A DNA stretch of 59,843 nt from RUG12461 sp045657665 (GTDB lineage Bacteria > Bacillota > Clostridia > Lachnospirales > Lachnospiraceae). Numbering within the stretch: the stretch's first letter is position 1; each line of letters begins with the position of its first letter. Below the pieces are notes generated by a model. That model worked only from the letters and a program-made list of their open reading frames with translations, did no database searches and had not been told where the DNA came from. The stretch lies in the NCBI GenBank assembly GCA_045657665.1, contig JAZOTN010000007.1:1-59843 (forward strand), read 5' to 3'. A program made the translations under genes and the position numbers. Shown here piece by piece: positions 50,434-58,940 of the stretch.

Positions 50434-51795
50434 CTATATGATCATCATCGCAGACAAGCGCACCTGATCATTTTCTTTTGTCAGCTTCGCAGTTCCGTAG
50501 TATTTCTCGGCAACCCTTCGAATATTCAGGAACCCCAGACCATGGTCGCCGTCCTCTTTGCTTGTCTCTGGTAATCCGGTCTCCGGATTGATCTTTAGTT
50601 CTCCGTCAAAGCTGTTCACCACATCAATCAAAAATGTATGGTTTTTCCGTTTGGACGCTACAAAAATGGTTTTCTCTCTGCTCTTTTTAGCTCCTTCTAT
50701 GGCATTGGAGAGCGCATTGATCAGGATTACGCTGATATCAAACGCATCTGCCTTGCTGTCCTGAGGAAACAGAAAACTGCTTCCAAAGGCAATTCCGTCT
50801 TCCTCCGCCTCTTTCTTTTTCTCGGACAATATCACATCCGTAACAGTATTTCCGGTCTTTATATCCGGCGCAAGAGCGTCTGTTTCCCTGTCAATTCTTG
50901 ACAGATAATCTGCAGCGTCCTCATATTTATTCTGATCCAGAAGCGCACAGATGATCTGAAGATGCTGATTCATATCATGCCTTAAGCCCCGGATGCTCTG
51001 ATAAAAGCCTTCTGCCTCCTCCACTCTGGCCCGGATCTCCGCAATCTGTCCTTCCTGAATAGCAGCAATGTACTTTTCCTCCTGCGTTTTCTTGATCCGC
51101 TGGAACATCAAAACTACCACTAAAAGTGCGAAATAGCATATGATCTGATAGCCTGAAAGAAACAGCCGGTAGTCCATCGAATTCTCCTGCGGCAGAGCAC
51201 CGGAAATCTTCTCATAAGACAGGCCAAGGTAATGAAGGGCCCAATAACCGACAACGGTGGCAAATACAGGGGTGATGATGAGGATCAGTTCAGTTTTGAT
51301 GACCTCTTCCGTTTTTCTGGTATACGCTTTGTTGATCCCAACGATCAGACCAAACAAAATCAAGGCGCTTATGATCACACCCACCGCAGGCAGCACGATC
51401 GGCCACGCATTTCGAAAGCCTTCACTCATCTGAAGGGTCCCGATCTTCATGCCGATCGGTGTCCAGATCATGACCATAAGGCCGCTTGCGATCCATCGAA
51501 GCTGATAAGCGGTCAGTGCCAGGAACAACTTCTGAGGATAATTCCTGTGGTCAATGCAAACCATTGTTGTAAGCGTAACAAGTATTCCCACCGCATATGC
51601 GAAAGCTGAGTCTAAGTAAAACGGGACAAAGTACAAAATGATCATCACGGCGATGTATGAGATTGCTACCGCAAAAGTCTTCCTGTTCTTCCTGTCTCTA
51701 AGATACGGTTTCACATAATAACCGATCAAAAGACCACTGATCACAATATTTACAATTTCTGTGATGATCAGGATCACATCCCAATACTGTTCCAT
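50434..51795 (-). CDS. AgrC-type sensor histidine kinase
   Basis: 453 residues. Six to seven N-terminal membrane segments (IVISGLLIGYY to IICYFALLVVVLMF, about residues 10-235), then the H-box SIRGLRHDMNQHLQIICALL with phospho-accepting His, and a GHKL ATPase (SVILINALSNAIEGAKKS N-box; DGDHGLGFLNIRRVAEKYYG G-box). ATG 51795 follows GGAGTAAGAC. It is co-transcribed with the LytTR regulator 40 bases upstream. Input is probably a peptide or envelope signal. Confidence 0.92.
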   Translation of the reverse strand: MEQYWDVILIITEIVNIVISGLLIGYYVKPYLRDRKNRKTFAVAISYIAVMIILYFVPFYLDSAFAYAVGILVTLTTMVCIDHRNYPQKLFLALTAYQLRWIASGLMVMIWTPIGMKIGTLQMSEGFRNAWPIVLPAVGVIISALILFGLIVGINKAYTRKTEEVIKTELILIITPVFATVVGYWALHYLGLSYEKISGALPQENSMDYRLFLSGYQIICYFALLVVVLMFQRIKKTQEEKYIAAIQEGQIAEIRARVEEAEGFYQSIRGLRHDMNQHLQIICALLDQNKYEDAADYLSRIDRETDALAPDIKTGNTVTDVILSEKKKEAEEDGIAFGSSFLFPQDSKADAFDISVILINALSNAIEGAKKSREKTIFVASKRKNHTFLIDVVNSFDGELKINPETGLPETSKEDGDHGLGFLNIRRVAEKYYGTAKLTKENDQVRLSAMMII

Positions 51796-51835
51796 GTCTT
51801 ACTCCGTTCTGCAATTCTTGCAATGTCTTCCGCTC

Positions 51836-52531
51836 TTATGCCTCGCAGTACTCCATATACTTTTCTACAAACTCTTGGTAATGCCGCCTTGCCATGGGAA
51901 GAAGCGAACCCTTTAGAATAATCTCCTTTGAGTCATAGCTTTCTACATAGCGGAAATTGATAAGGTAAGCACGATGAGGCTGATAAAACCCCTTCCCCAA
52001 AAGAGCTTTCAGGGAAGACAGTGTCCCGTAATACTCGATCTTCCTGTCTGTTGTCACTACAATGACTTTTCTCCCATAGACCTCCGCATACAGGATTTCT
52101 GCTGTTTTGACTCGGATATGTTCTCCTGCCGTACTGATCGTAATCGCATCCTCTGTTTCCTCTTCCTGATCCTGCACGGACAGTTCCCGAACTGCATTCT
52201 TAAGAACCTCTTCCAGTTTTTCCGAATGTATCGGTTTTACAAGAAAGTGAAAAGCCTTCACATCAAAGGCCTCAAACACATATTCCTCATTTCCGGTAAT
52301 GAAGACCAGAATCCCTTTCCAGCCTTCTTCCCGAAGCTTTTTCGCGGCTTCCATTCCGGAAACACCCGGCATCTTGATATCCAGCAAAAGGATATCCGGA
52401 GAATTCTCTTCGCGGAGGAGTTTCCCCGCATCTGTAAAGATCGAAACAGATGCATTCGGATAGAGCCGCTGCACCGCGCTTCGAAACACTTCGCATATTC
52501 TGATGTCGTCATCACAGATCGCAATTTTCAT
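51836..52531 (-). CDS. LytTR-family response regulator (AgrA-like)
   Basis: 231 residues from ATG 52531 (AAGGAG seven bases upstream; the longer frame to 52669 crosses its own promoter). Receiver: AICDDDIRICEVF, phospho-Asp in ILLLDIKMPGVSG, and Lys in FLVKPIHSEKLEE. LytTR DNA-binding domain: ITISTAGEHIRVKTAEILYA, FYQPHRAYLINFRYVESY. It is expected to bind the four 21-bp-period direct repeats around it, including its own promoter, so autoregulation is likely. Confidence 0.94.
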   Translation of the reverse strand: MKIAICDDDIRICEVFRSAVQRLYPNASVSIFTDAGKLLREENSPDILLLDIKMPGVSGMEAAKKLREEGWKGILVFITGNEEYVFEAFDVKAFHFLVKPIHSEKLEEVLKNAVRELSVQDQEEETEDAITISTAGEHIRVKTAEILYAEVYGRKVIVVTTDRKIEYYGTLSSLKALLGKGFYQPHRAYLINFRYVESYDSKEIILKGSLLPMARRHYQEFVEKYMEYCEA

Positions 52532-52615
52532 CACACCACTCCTTACGTAATCCGCTTCTGATCGATGCTTTCTCTCACAATCATAGAAGTTTTCACACCA
52601 TATTTCTATAGACAT

Positions 52616-52647
52616 GTCATGAACGATCACTTTTTCGTCATGAATGG
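52616..52647 (-). promoter_or_regulatory. LytTR-type direct repeat, site 2
   Basis: GTCATGAACGA (52616-52626) and GTCATGAATGG (52637-52647), period 21. Upstream of the response regulator; a TATGAT -10 candidate lies about 45 bases further down with no good -35, as expected for an activated promoter. Confidence 0.82.
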
Positions 52648-52709
52648 CATATATCCCGACAAAAGTCAATGATGCTTATTATACATATAGCTTGATGCTT
52701 AGGAAAGAA

Positions 52710-52773
52710 GAGCTATGAAGGCTCAAAAATCCCCCATAGCTCTCCCTTTATGTTGAATGGTAGTACCAGACAA
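52710..52773 (-). repeat. Array-associated hairpin element, copy 3
   Basis: Minus strand TTGTCTGGTACTACCATTCA, then stem GAGCTATG/CATAGCTC. Both sides of the stem changed relative to copy 2 (GGG/CCC to GAG/CTC), so pairing is conserved. Located after the DUF6033-like gene, so may also terminate it. Confidence 0.85.
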
Positions 52774-52800
52774 CCAAAGCAATCGCCAACTTATTGCATC

Positions 52801-53562
52801 CTACACTGATACATCAATCGACAATCCCTTCCGGACGTCAATCGCATCGCTTTTTATCGTCTCCTGCTCGTTGTTTTTCACTTTCTCAATGAGCTCTTTC
52901 GGTGATTCTCCTCGGGAAAGCAGCCTTTCCATTTGTTCCTTGTTTTCCTCACGACGAGCCTCCCGCTTCTCCTCCAGCTCCTTTGCCTTCTTTTTCCGCT
53001 CTGCTGCTTTCTCCATCAGCTTGTCTTGACGTTCTTTCAGTTCCTCTGCTTTTTCCTTTGCACATTGTGCCTGTTTTTCCGAAGCATGAGGATCATAACC
53101 AATACTCCAATAACTGATCCTTCCATTTTTATCAATCTGCATCCCACACGCCAGGACTTCATGCCCCATGGCATGAATGTCATTTTCGATCTGCTTTCCT
53201 TCCTCCGGGAGCTTCGCAATCCGTTCCTCAATGACAGCCGCAAGTTCCGGATCTTTTTTCATTTGTTCTGCGATATTTCTTGAGATCACAAGATTTGATG
53301 TCCCTCCGGCACCCATGATGGTACTCATAAAGGACTTGTCTGAGCCCGAATATGTAGAAATGTTCACGCCATATTTTGATCCGAGCTCCACCAGATACTG
53401 ATTTAGGGGTTTTGTTCTTTCCCCTGTATTTTTTTGAGCCGATTCTGTTTTTTCTGTTTCCTTCGCATCCGTAGACTCAGCCTGTTTCGTGGCAGCATCC
53501 TTCTTCAGATCAAAGACATTTTCAAACTGCCACATAGACTTTCCAACACCTGAAACAGCCAT
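52801..53562 (-). CDS. DUF6033-family array protein
   Basis: 253 residues from ATG 53562 (GGAGGGAAAAAG upstream). Sequence includes LVELGSKYGVNISTYSGSD, LVISRNIAEQMKKDPELAAV, IDKNGRISYWSIGYDPHASE and a long Lys/Glu coiled coil, ending IDVRKGLSIDVSV. Family found in tandem in Lachnospiraceae; function unknown. It is the second gene after LytTR site 3. Confidence 0.75.
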   Translation of the reverse strand: MAVSGVGKSMWQFENVFDLKKDAATKQAESTDAKETEKTESAQKNTGERTKPLNQYLVELGSKYGVNISTYSGSDKSFMSTIMGAGGTSNLVISRNIAEQMKKDPELAAVIEERIAKLPEEGKQIENDIHAMGHEVLACGMQIDKNGRISYWSIGYDPHASEKQAQCAKEKAEELKERQDKLMEKAAERKKKAKELEEKREARREENKEQMERLLSRGESPKELIEKVKNNEQETIKSDAIDVRKGLSIDVSV

Positions 53563-53612
53563 CTTTTTCCCTCCTTGGAAATGATTTACTATTATCAATT
53601 TTCCGCCTGACT

Positions 53613-54218
53613 CTATACTCTGTAATCAATACTCTTATATATTCCTGGAACCTCCTCCAGATCTGTCACTGTAGTTCGGCCATCCGGAGATATCATATTC
53701 CCGGAGCTTTCTTCCATCTTCTGAAGCTCCTCCACCGTGTCCATGGATTCCTGGAGTTCTTCTGTTGATTGCTCGGCCTGTTCCATAGTTTCCTCCATGT
53801 TTTCAAGCTCATCCATGATCTCTGAAAGCATCCCATCCGGCTGCTCGACACCTGTCGCTTCTTCGATCGCTTCCTTGATCGCATCTTTCCGCCGTTCTTC
53901 CGGAGTCTTCGGTTCAGTTTTTTCAGCGTTCTCCCTGATCTTCTCGCCCCGCTCCTCGGCCTCTTCCATTACTTTGTAAACTTGAGAATTGTTGAATTCT
54001 TTCTTTGCAGCCGCGATTTGATCCTCGTATCCGTGAAGCAATTCCAGTTTTCTTGCGATATCAGAAAGATCTGTAGATGTCATCTCCTTCAGTTTTTCTT
54101 TCTGATTCTCAAAAAACTGTATCTTGTCATCCCTTTGCTGCTGACGTTGCAAACGGTCTTCCACGCTTTTTAATCCGTATGCATTTTGATTAACCAGACC
54201 AGGCATTTTTATGTTCAT
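53613..54218 (-). CDS. Coiled-coil array protein, function unknown
   Basis: 201 residues, ATG 54218 behind GGAAAGGAAGCAAAG. Starts MNIKMPGLVNQNAYGLKSVE, then strongly charged helices (RLQRQQQRDDKIQFFENQKE, EEAEERGEKIRENAEK) and an acidic run LENMEETMEQAEQSTEELQE. No signal peptide or membrane segment. First gene of the unit driven from LytTR site 3. Confidence 0.72.
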   Translation of the reverse strand: MNIKMPGLVNQNAYGLKSVEDRLQRQQQRDDKIQFFENQKEKLKEMTSTDLSDIARKLELLHGYEDQIAAAKKEFNNSQVYKVMEEAEERGEKIRENAEKTEPKTPEERRKDAIKEAIEEATGVEQPDGMLSEIMDELENMEETMEQAEQSTEELQESMDTVEELQKMEESSGNMISPDGRTTVTDLEEVPGIYKSIDYRV

Positions 54219-54293
54219 CTTTGCTTCCTTTCCAAAACAAGAATTGGCTTCATCCTTTATTTCGAATCGATCATGATCCGGGATTACCGATAT

Positions 54294-54325
54294 GTCATGA
54301 ACGGTTGATTTTTTGTCATGAACGG
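54294..54325 (-). promoter_or_regulatory. LytTR-type direct repeat, site 3
   Basis: Two identical copies of GTCATGAACGG (54294-54304, 54315-54325), period 21. Minus strand ACCGTTCAT half sites. Upstream of the 53613-54218 gene. The best site of the four. Confidence 0.88.
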
Positions 54326-54354
54326 CAAGTACCCTCTCAGGTATTAGCGGTCAC

Positions 54355-54382
54355 AAAAAGGGTGGTCTGCTATAGACCACCC
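54355..54382 (-). terminator. Terminator of the 54396-55040 gene
   Basis: GGGTGGTCT (54360-54368) and AGACCACCC (54374-54382); the minus strand continues TTTTTG. Confidence 0.9.
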
Positions 54383-54395
54383 CTGTGATTATCAT

Positions 54396-55040
54396 TTATT
54401 CTTCTGTTATGGTATTCTTGTCCTTTTCCTTGGATGCGTAATAATCTTCGAAAAGTTTATTCGCGGCGCTCATGGTGTCTCTGCTGATGCTCGGGAGTTC
54501 TTTTCCCCAGGCTTTTGTAGCCTGCTTGAACCCCTTCTCCATCGCGGACTGCATCTTTTTCATCTTGTCAACGTCATCGCCGGCCAACGCGGATGCAAAA
54601 TCGAAGAGCCGCTGCGAAGTCTGCTTCACACCCCAGTATCCGTCTTCGGAAATGTCCTTCTGTGCCTGGGCCTTTGTTGCGGCATCAACCTTATAATCGC
54701 CGCTGGCCAGGAACTTCCACATATTGGCATTCCCATAGGTCGTGGCCTGCTTACCCATCATCTGAGATACCAAACTGGTAAGCTGACTCTGCCTTTGCTC
54801 CTGATCCGCTTTGAGCTGCGAAACAAGCGCCTCCCGATCGGCCTTGCTCATTTTGTTTACGGAATAGGTCGCCTTTTCCGTATTCCCGGCGCTCTTCTCA
54901 TAGACCACACCGGCATCAGCAGCGAATTTTACGCCGGTCGCCTTATCATCCATCGCCGGCTTTTCTACAACCTTCTGGTTCTGATAAACAGACTGTGTGG
55001 TGCTTAGTGGTGGTGAATATCCTACACTTGTGATTCCCAT
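54396..55040 (-). CDS. Array protein, function unknown
   Basis: 214 residues from ATG 55040. N-terminus MGITSVGYSPPLSTTQSVYQ; middle NKMSKADREALVSQLKADQE (helical); then DISEDGYWGVKQTSQRLFDF, ASALAGDDVDKMKKMQSAME and LPSISRDTMSAANKLFEDYY. Common multi-copy family in Lachnospiraceae with unknown role; no signal peptide. Single gene between LytTR site 4 and its terminator. Confidence 0.75.
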   Translation of the reverse strand: MGITSVGYSPPLSTTQSVYQNQKVVEKPAMDDKATGVKFAADAGVVYEKSAGNTEKATYSVNKMSKADREALVSQLKADQEQRQSQLTSLVSQMMGKQATTYGNANMWKFLASGDYKVDAATKAQAQKDISEDGYWGVKQTSQRLFDFASALAGDDVDKMKKMQSAMEKGFKQATKAWGKELPSISRDTMSAANKLFEDYYASKEKDKNTITEE

Positions 55041-55225
55041 ATCTTTGTCTCCGCTTCGCTTCGGTCCGCTGCAAGAAAACGTCCACCGGACGTTTGCAGC
55101 CCTCCTTGAAAATGGTGAGATCCTTTCGGTTCTCGTTGTTTTGGCTAAAATCCATTTCAGCCGAGCTACGTAGATAAACTGTCATCTTCAATATCGAACC
55201 ATTTGAAGGAAAATGCAATAGACAT

Positions 55226-55257
55226 GTCACGAATGGTCGTTAAAATGGTATGAATGG
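55226..55257 (-). promoter_or_regulatory. LytTR-type direct repeat, site 4
   Basis: GTCACGAATGG (55226-55236) and GGTATGAATGG (55247-55257), period 21; weaker match. Upstream of the 54396-55040 gene. Confidence 0.65.
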
Positions 55258-55297
55258 TCATTCAGCCTCTATATGGATCGTTTTTTTCTGGCATTCT

Positions 55298-55504
55298 TCA
55301 TGAAAACTCCAATGTCACCTTAAACAGATCTCCATCCACAGACAGTTTCAGCGAACCTCCCATCAGCTTCATCAGATTATCCGCGATGGAAAGACCAAGC
55401 CCCGAGCCCTCGGATTTCCGGGAGGCATCTCCCTGTACAAAACGCTGCAGCAGCTCCTCCGAGCTGATGTTCAGCCGCTCTGCCGAGGTGTTCCAAAAGA
55501 TCAC
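55298..55504 (-). pseudogene. C-terminal fragment of a histidine kinase
   Basis: 68 codons: FWNTSAERLNISSEELLQRF, GDASRKSEGSGLGLSIADNL and GDLFKVTLEF, the last part of a HisKA-type ATPase domain with the G1/G2 box. No upstream part. It lies head to head with a relaxase remnant, so recombination joined them. Confidence 0.85.
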
Positions 55505-55727
55505 CGTTTTTCCTTATATGAATCTGCAAGGGATTATCTGAAGGAATATGCTTGAAAAAACGTTTAAAACGACTTTCATCAAGCTTATTCGGGCAGAAAA
55601 GGAAAAGCTCCCCCTGCTCAAAAATCAGCATTATGAAGATTTTTCCTATGTCCAAGCTAAGTACCGAGAGCTGCAGACCGTGGTAATCAATGCGAACCAG
55701 ATGCTGGATCTTGACACGCCGGTATAG
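55499..55727 (+). pseudogene. Frameshifted 3' end of a MobA/MobL-type relaxase
   Basis: Two overlapping frames: DHRFSLYESARDYLKEYA ending at TGA 55553, then from 55548 a 59-codon frame with IKLIRAEKEKLPLLKNQHYE and RELQTVVINANQMLDLD. Together they resemble the C-terminus of relaxases on clostridial integrative elements (LYESAxxYLK...W/LxxEKxxL...). Fragment of a second, lost mobile element. Confidence 0.55.
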
Positions 55728-55810
55728 AAGGAATTACATCAGGAGCGACACAAGGATTCACAGAAAAAGCAGCGAAATAATCAATCAGGAAGAGAGAATT
55801 TCACAGGAAC

Positions 55811-55844
55811 AAAAAAGACGGGACAGTCATTATTGGCTGTCCCG
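55811..55844 (-). terminator. Terminator of the DUF2188 locus
   Basis: CGGGACAG (55819-55826) and CTGTCCCG (55837-55844); the minus strand continues TCTTTTTT. Confidence 0.9.
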
Positions 55845-55855
55845 CTTCTTTGCAC

Positions 55856-56083
55856 TCAATGTACTCTGTCCCGTGGTGGGCAAGGATCATTTCCATAACT
55901 ATCACGGTCACGTATCTGACCATTCCTGCCATGAATAAAGAGTTCGGAATGCTGATTGATAGCAATGTCTCTACCGAATTCTATAGCATCACTTTGCCGA
56001 TCAAATGTCTTTGTTGCCTTTGATGCGCCCTCACCCTTAACCTGCCATTTCCCATTGTTAGGAACAACATGTTAGTTTCGCAT
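55856..56083 (-). pseudogene. DUF2188-domain gene with stop at codon 4
   Basis: ATG 56083 has AAAGGAGG upstream. It reads MRN, then TAA (56072-56074), then without any other stop HVVPNNGKWQVKGEGASKAT, FGRDIAINQHSELFIHGRNG, RDRDSYGNDPCPPRDRVH. The rest is a full DUF2188 domain. CAA (Gln) would be expected where TAA stands, one base change away. Terminator is intact. Either recent pseudogene or read-through; a sequencing error is also possible. Confidence 0.82.
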
Positions 56084-56373
56084 ATCCTTAGGATCCTCCT
56101 TTCTGAAAACTTTGACAAAAGATAAGATACCTGTTGCACTGCGATCCCAACCTATGGTACAATTCCACTGCTAGGGAGAATTTGTCCAGTTGCAAATTCG
56201 CATAAGATGATGTCCGGCTTCTATCAAGCTATGGACATCTCTTTTTTTGCCCAAGGCTCAATATCTTCTTGTCTGAACAAGAATATACCACAAGATACAC
56301 ATGTTGTCAATTCGACGTGTGATATTTTCACATTTAAAACTGGATCTATCTACCGATTTGCCGATTATTTTAC

Positions 56374-56402
56374 TTGACCAGGTGATTATTTCGCAGTATA
56401 AT
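56374..56402 (+). promoter_or_regulatory. Promoter of RloA/RloB-like pair
   Basis: TTGACC (56374-56379), 17-base spacer, TATAAT (56397-56402). Confidence 0.85.
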
Positions 56403-56415
56403 TATGTCTATATTG

Positions 56416-56464
56416 CACAGTTGAACTGTGACAGATTTGCTTAAGAACAACTGAACAGCTGTTC
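56416..56464. promoter_or_regulatory. Palindromes downstream of the RloA/RloB promoter
   Basis: CACAGTTGAACTGTG (56416-56430) and GAACAGCTGTTC (56453-56464), sharing the ACAG/CTGT core. Candidate repressor sites in the 5' leader; no regulator gene adjoins. Confidence 0.5.
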
Positions 56465-56512
56465 ATTTTGATCAAGGCTACAGGATTAGAAATTAAAAAG
56501 AAGGTGGGTGCC

Positions 56513-57883
56513 ATGCTAATAGGATTCTCTGTCTCCAATTTTCGTTCTTTTAATGCCTCTCAGTCCATATCGTTTAGACCATCAAAGATAGCGAGACACA
56601 AAAACCACGTATACGAAGCGGGCGGAAAAAAGATTCTCAAAAGTGCCTTAATTTATGGAGCAAACGCAGGTGGGAAGAGCAACCTTATCAAAGCAATAGA
56701 TTTTTCAAAGAATATCATACTTAATGGTACTGATAGCGCTAACCTTAATAAGATGAATTTTAGGCTATCCCCAGACTCCTATACTACACCAGGCACATTC
56801 CAATACCAGCTCTTGGCCGGTGGACAGGAATACTCTTATGGGATTGCCCTTTCATATTCAAAAAGCGAAATCATTTCAGAGTGGCTTATAAGAATTGATA
56901 AGAATAAAAATGAGTTTGTCATATTCGACAGAAATATTGATGAAAACGGAAACAGCGCGGTAGAAACTGATATTGCAGCCAAGCAGTTTAAGGATTCCGA
57001 ACGTGTCAGGATATATTTTGAGGATTTTGGCGATAATATATCTGACGCACTTAGAAAGAAAACCATGTTATCAGATTTGGCTACTCGTGGAAGTCATAAG
57101 GATGCCCTACTGAATGAAATCATTTCTGTTTACGAATGGTTTTCTAATATTTTGATACTATTTCCAGAGTCAAAATATATACGCATCAACGACATGGCCA
57201 ATGATTCTCAGCGAGACTTTTTTAGAAATGTTCTCCAATTCTTTGATACTGGCATTGATGAACTAAGATCTCAGCAACGAGGAATGGATCTAGATAAGCT
57301 CTTTGAAAACATACCACACGCAGATGCAGAAAAGTTAAAGATTCAGATTTCAAATGCTGCAGGGCAGCATCCGTTTGATCTCAGAGTCAATAACCAGTTA
57401 GTAACTTTAAGAAAAGACGAAACAGGGAATATAGTATATAATAAGCTTCTGCTGGATCATGGTAATCCCGATGACCCGTTTGACCTGACAGACGAATCCG
57501 ATGGCACTAGACGACTATTTGATTTCATCCCCCTGCTTCACGAGCCGGGAAGCAACCATGTAATACTAATCGACGAGATTGACCGCAGCCTGCATACGAC
57601 TCTGGTAAGAAAATTTTTTGAGATTTTTTTTGAAAAGACAAACGGTAATAGCTGCCAGATTATAGCGACCACTCATGATGATAATATTATGGACCTGGAT
57701 CTTTTCAGGCAGGATGAAATATGGTTTGTCGAAAGGCAGAAAGATCACAGTTCCAGCCTATATTCACTCAATAAATACAAAGCACGTTTTGATAAAAAAG
57801 TGAATAATGATTACCTTCTTGGTAAATATGGTGCTGTTCCTCAATTCTTACAGAAACGCGAGCAGGAGGTTATAAATGGCTAA
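56513..57883 (+). CDS. AAA15/RloA-like ATPase of a two-gene defence system
   Basis: 456 residues from ATG 56513 (AAGAAGGTGGG upstream). SMC/ABC-type layout: MLIGFSVSNFRSFNASQSIS start, Walker A YGANAGGKSNLIKA (about 46-59), a long insert, then signature-like TDESDGTRRLFDFIPLL and Walker B VILIDEIDRSLHTTL, with IIATTHDDNIMDLDL. This matches the ATPase half (RloA/AbiEii-like) found with RloB in phage-defence loci, related to PARIS and OLD systems. It overlaps the next gene by 8 bases. Confidence 0.88.
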   Translation: MLIGFSVSNFRSFNASQSISFRPSKIARHKNHVYEAGGKKILKSALIYGANAGGKSNLIKAIDFSKNIILNGTDSANLNKMNFRLSPDSYTTPGTFQYQLLAGGQEYSYGIALSYSKSEIISEWLIRIDKNKNEFVIFDRNIDENGNSAVETDIAAKQFKDSERVRIYFEDFGDNISDALRKKTMLSDLATRGSHKDALLNEIISVYEWFSNILILFPESKYIRINDMANDSQRDFFRNVLQFFDTGIDELRSQQRGMDLDKLFENIPHADAEKLKIQISNAAGQHPFDLRVNNQLVTLRKDETGNIVYNKLLLDHGNPDDPFDLTDESDGTRRLFDFIPLLHEPGSNHVILIDEIDRSLHTTLVRKFFEIFFEKTNGNSCQIIATTHDDNIMDLDLFRQDEIWFVERQKDHSSSLYSLNKYKARFDKKVNNDYLLGKYGAVPQFLQKREQEVING

Positions 57884-58766
57884 TAAATTCCGCCTATCCT
57901 CAAATGCGTATGATCGAGAAACACCAGGCGAGCAGATATCTCCGAAAAAAATATATTTCATCTCTGTTGAGGGAGTTGCAGCAGAGGTGGAATATCTTCA
58001 AGGGCTGTCAGATTACCGTACTGAACTGGGAATTAATGCCCTTGTCAATATAGAGGTTCTAAGAAGACATACAAAAGACGGTCATAGCGCACCAGACCAA
58101 GTAATAGATCTTCTCGAAGAATATTTAGAATTGCGAGAAGCTGGTGATGATATTCTGCCTGATATACCTAATGAAATAAAAAACGACTTCGCTCCTGACT
58201 TTATCCGTCGTTACCTTTACTCTCCGGAATCTATCATTTCAAAGGAGAAAAGCAGCTTTGAGCTTGCCTTAAAGAAGATAGGTTATGATCTGTCTTACAG
58301 AAAGTACCTCTCTAAATACACAAATGACTTTGACGAGTTTTGTATTCTTATTGATAGGGATGCGGGATCTCATTCTGTTGATGAGATGGACTTTGTGGTG
58401 CAATATTGCAAAGCAAGCAGTTATCGATGCTTTATCACAAACCCCTGCTTTGAATTTTGGTTACTGCTCCATTTTTCAGATGTTCACGAGGAATACTCCG
58501 ACCGGCTTGACCTGATCAAAGAAAACCGTAAGGTTTCAAACACTCATACATTTGTAAGCAGAGAATTATCCCTAAAAGCACACCATGGAAAGAAAGGGCT
58601 TGCTTTCAAGGAAAACTATCTTCCGCATGTTGAAGAAGCAATAGCAAGAGCTTCAAAATTTGTAAGCGACAACGAAGCCCTGATTGCTGAGATTGGTTGT
58701 AACATCTGGAAACTGATAAAAGAAATGCAATCTTATGACAATAAAAAAAGCCCTGAGCACCACTAA
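57876..58766 (+). CDS. RloB-like TOPRIM-family partner protein
   Basis: 296 residues. RloB pattern: YFISVEGVAAEVEYLQGL (Glu in a TOPRIM-like strand), FCILIDRDAGSHS (DxD-type acidic motif), and CFITNPCFEFWLLLHFSDVH, the NPxFExWLLLHF signature of RloB. Probably the nuclease or effector released by the ATPase. ATG 57876 lies inside the end of the ATPase gene, so the two are made together. Confidence 0.88.
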   Translation: MANKFRLSSNAYDRETPGEQISPKKIYFISVEGVAAEVEYLQGLSDYRTELGINALVNIEVLRRHTKDGHSAPDQVIDLLEEYLELREAGDDILPDIPNEIKNDFAPDFIRRYLYSPESIISKEKSSFELALKKIGYDLSYRKYLSKYTNDFDEFCILIDRDAGSHSVDEMDFVVQYCKASSYRCFITNPCFEFWLLLHFSDVHEEYSDRLDLIKENRKVSNTHTFVSRELSLKAHHGKKGLAFKENYLPHVEEAIARASKFVSDNEALIAEIGCNIWKLIKEMQSYDNKKSPEHH

Positions 58767-58940
58767 TCTGATGGTCCGGGTTTATTTCATAATCCCGGAA
58801 GAAAGAACCTTAATCATTCTCTTTTTCATAGCTTTGGTCTCCTTTGTGCTTCATCATTCACATCTTTACGATAGCGGTACTCCAAAAATCTGATATGCTG
58901 AAATCCATACTCAACATAAGCTGCTCAATAAACATCAATT

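Larger units (their letters stand above)
56084..56512. other. 429-base upstream region of the RloA/RloB pair
   Basis: No gene. Holds a perfect promoter (56374-56402) and two short palindromes (56416-56430 and 56453-56464) listed separately. The rest (56084-56370) is AT-rich; ATGTCC...GGACAT (56200-56247) forms one more weak inverted repeat. Confidence 0.5.

Noticed and set aside
52710..52773. Known riboswitch (c-di-GMP-I or II) for the repeated hairpin
   Set aside because: The invariant block does not contain the conserved residues of either class.
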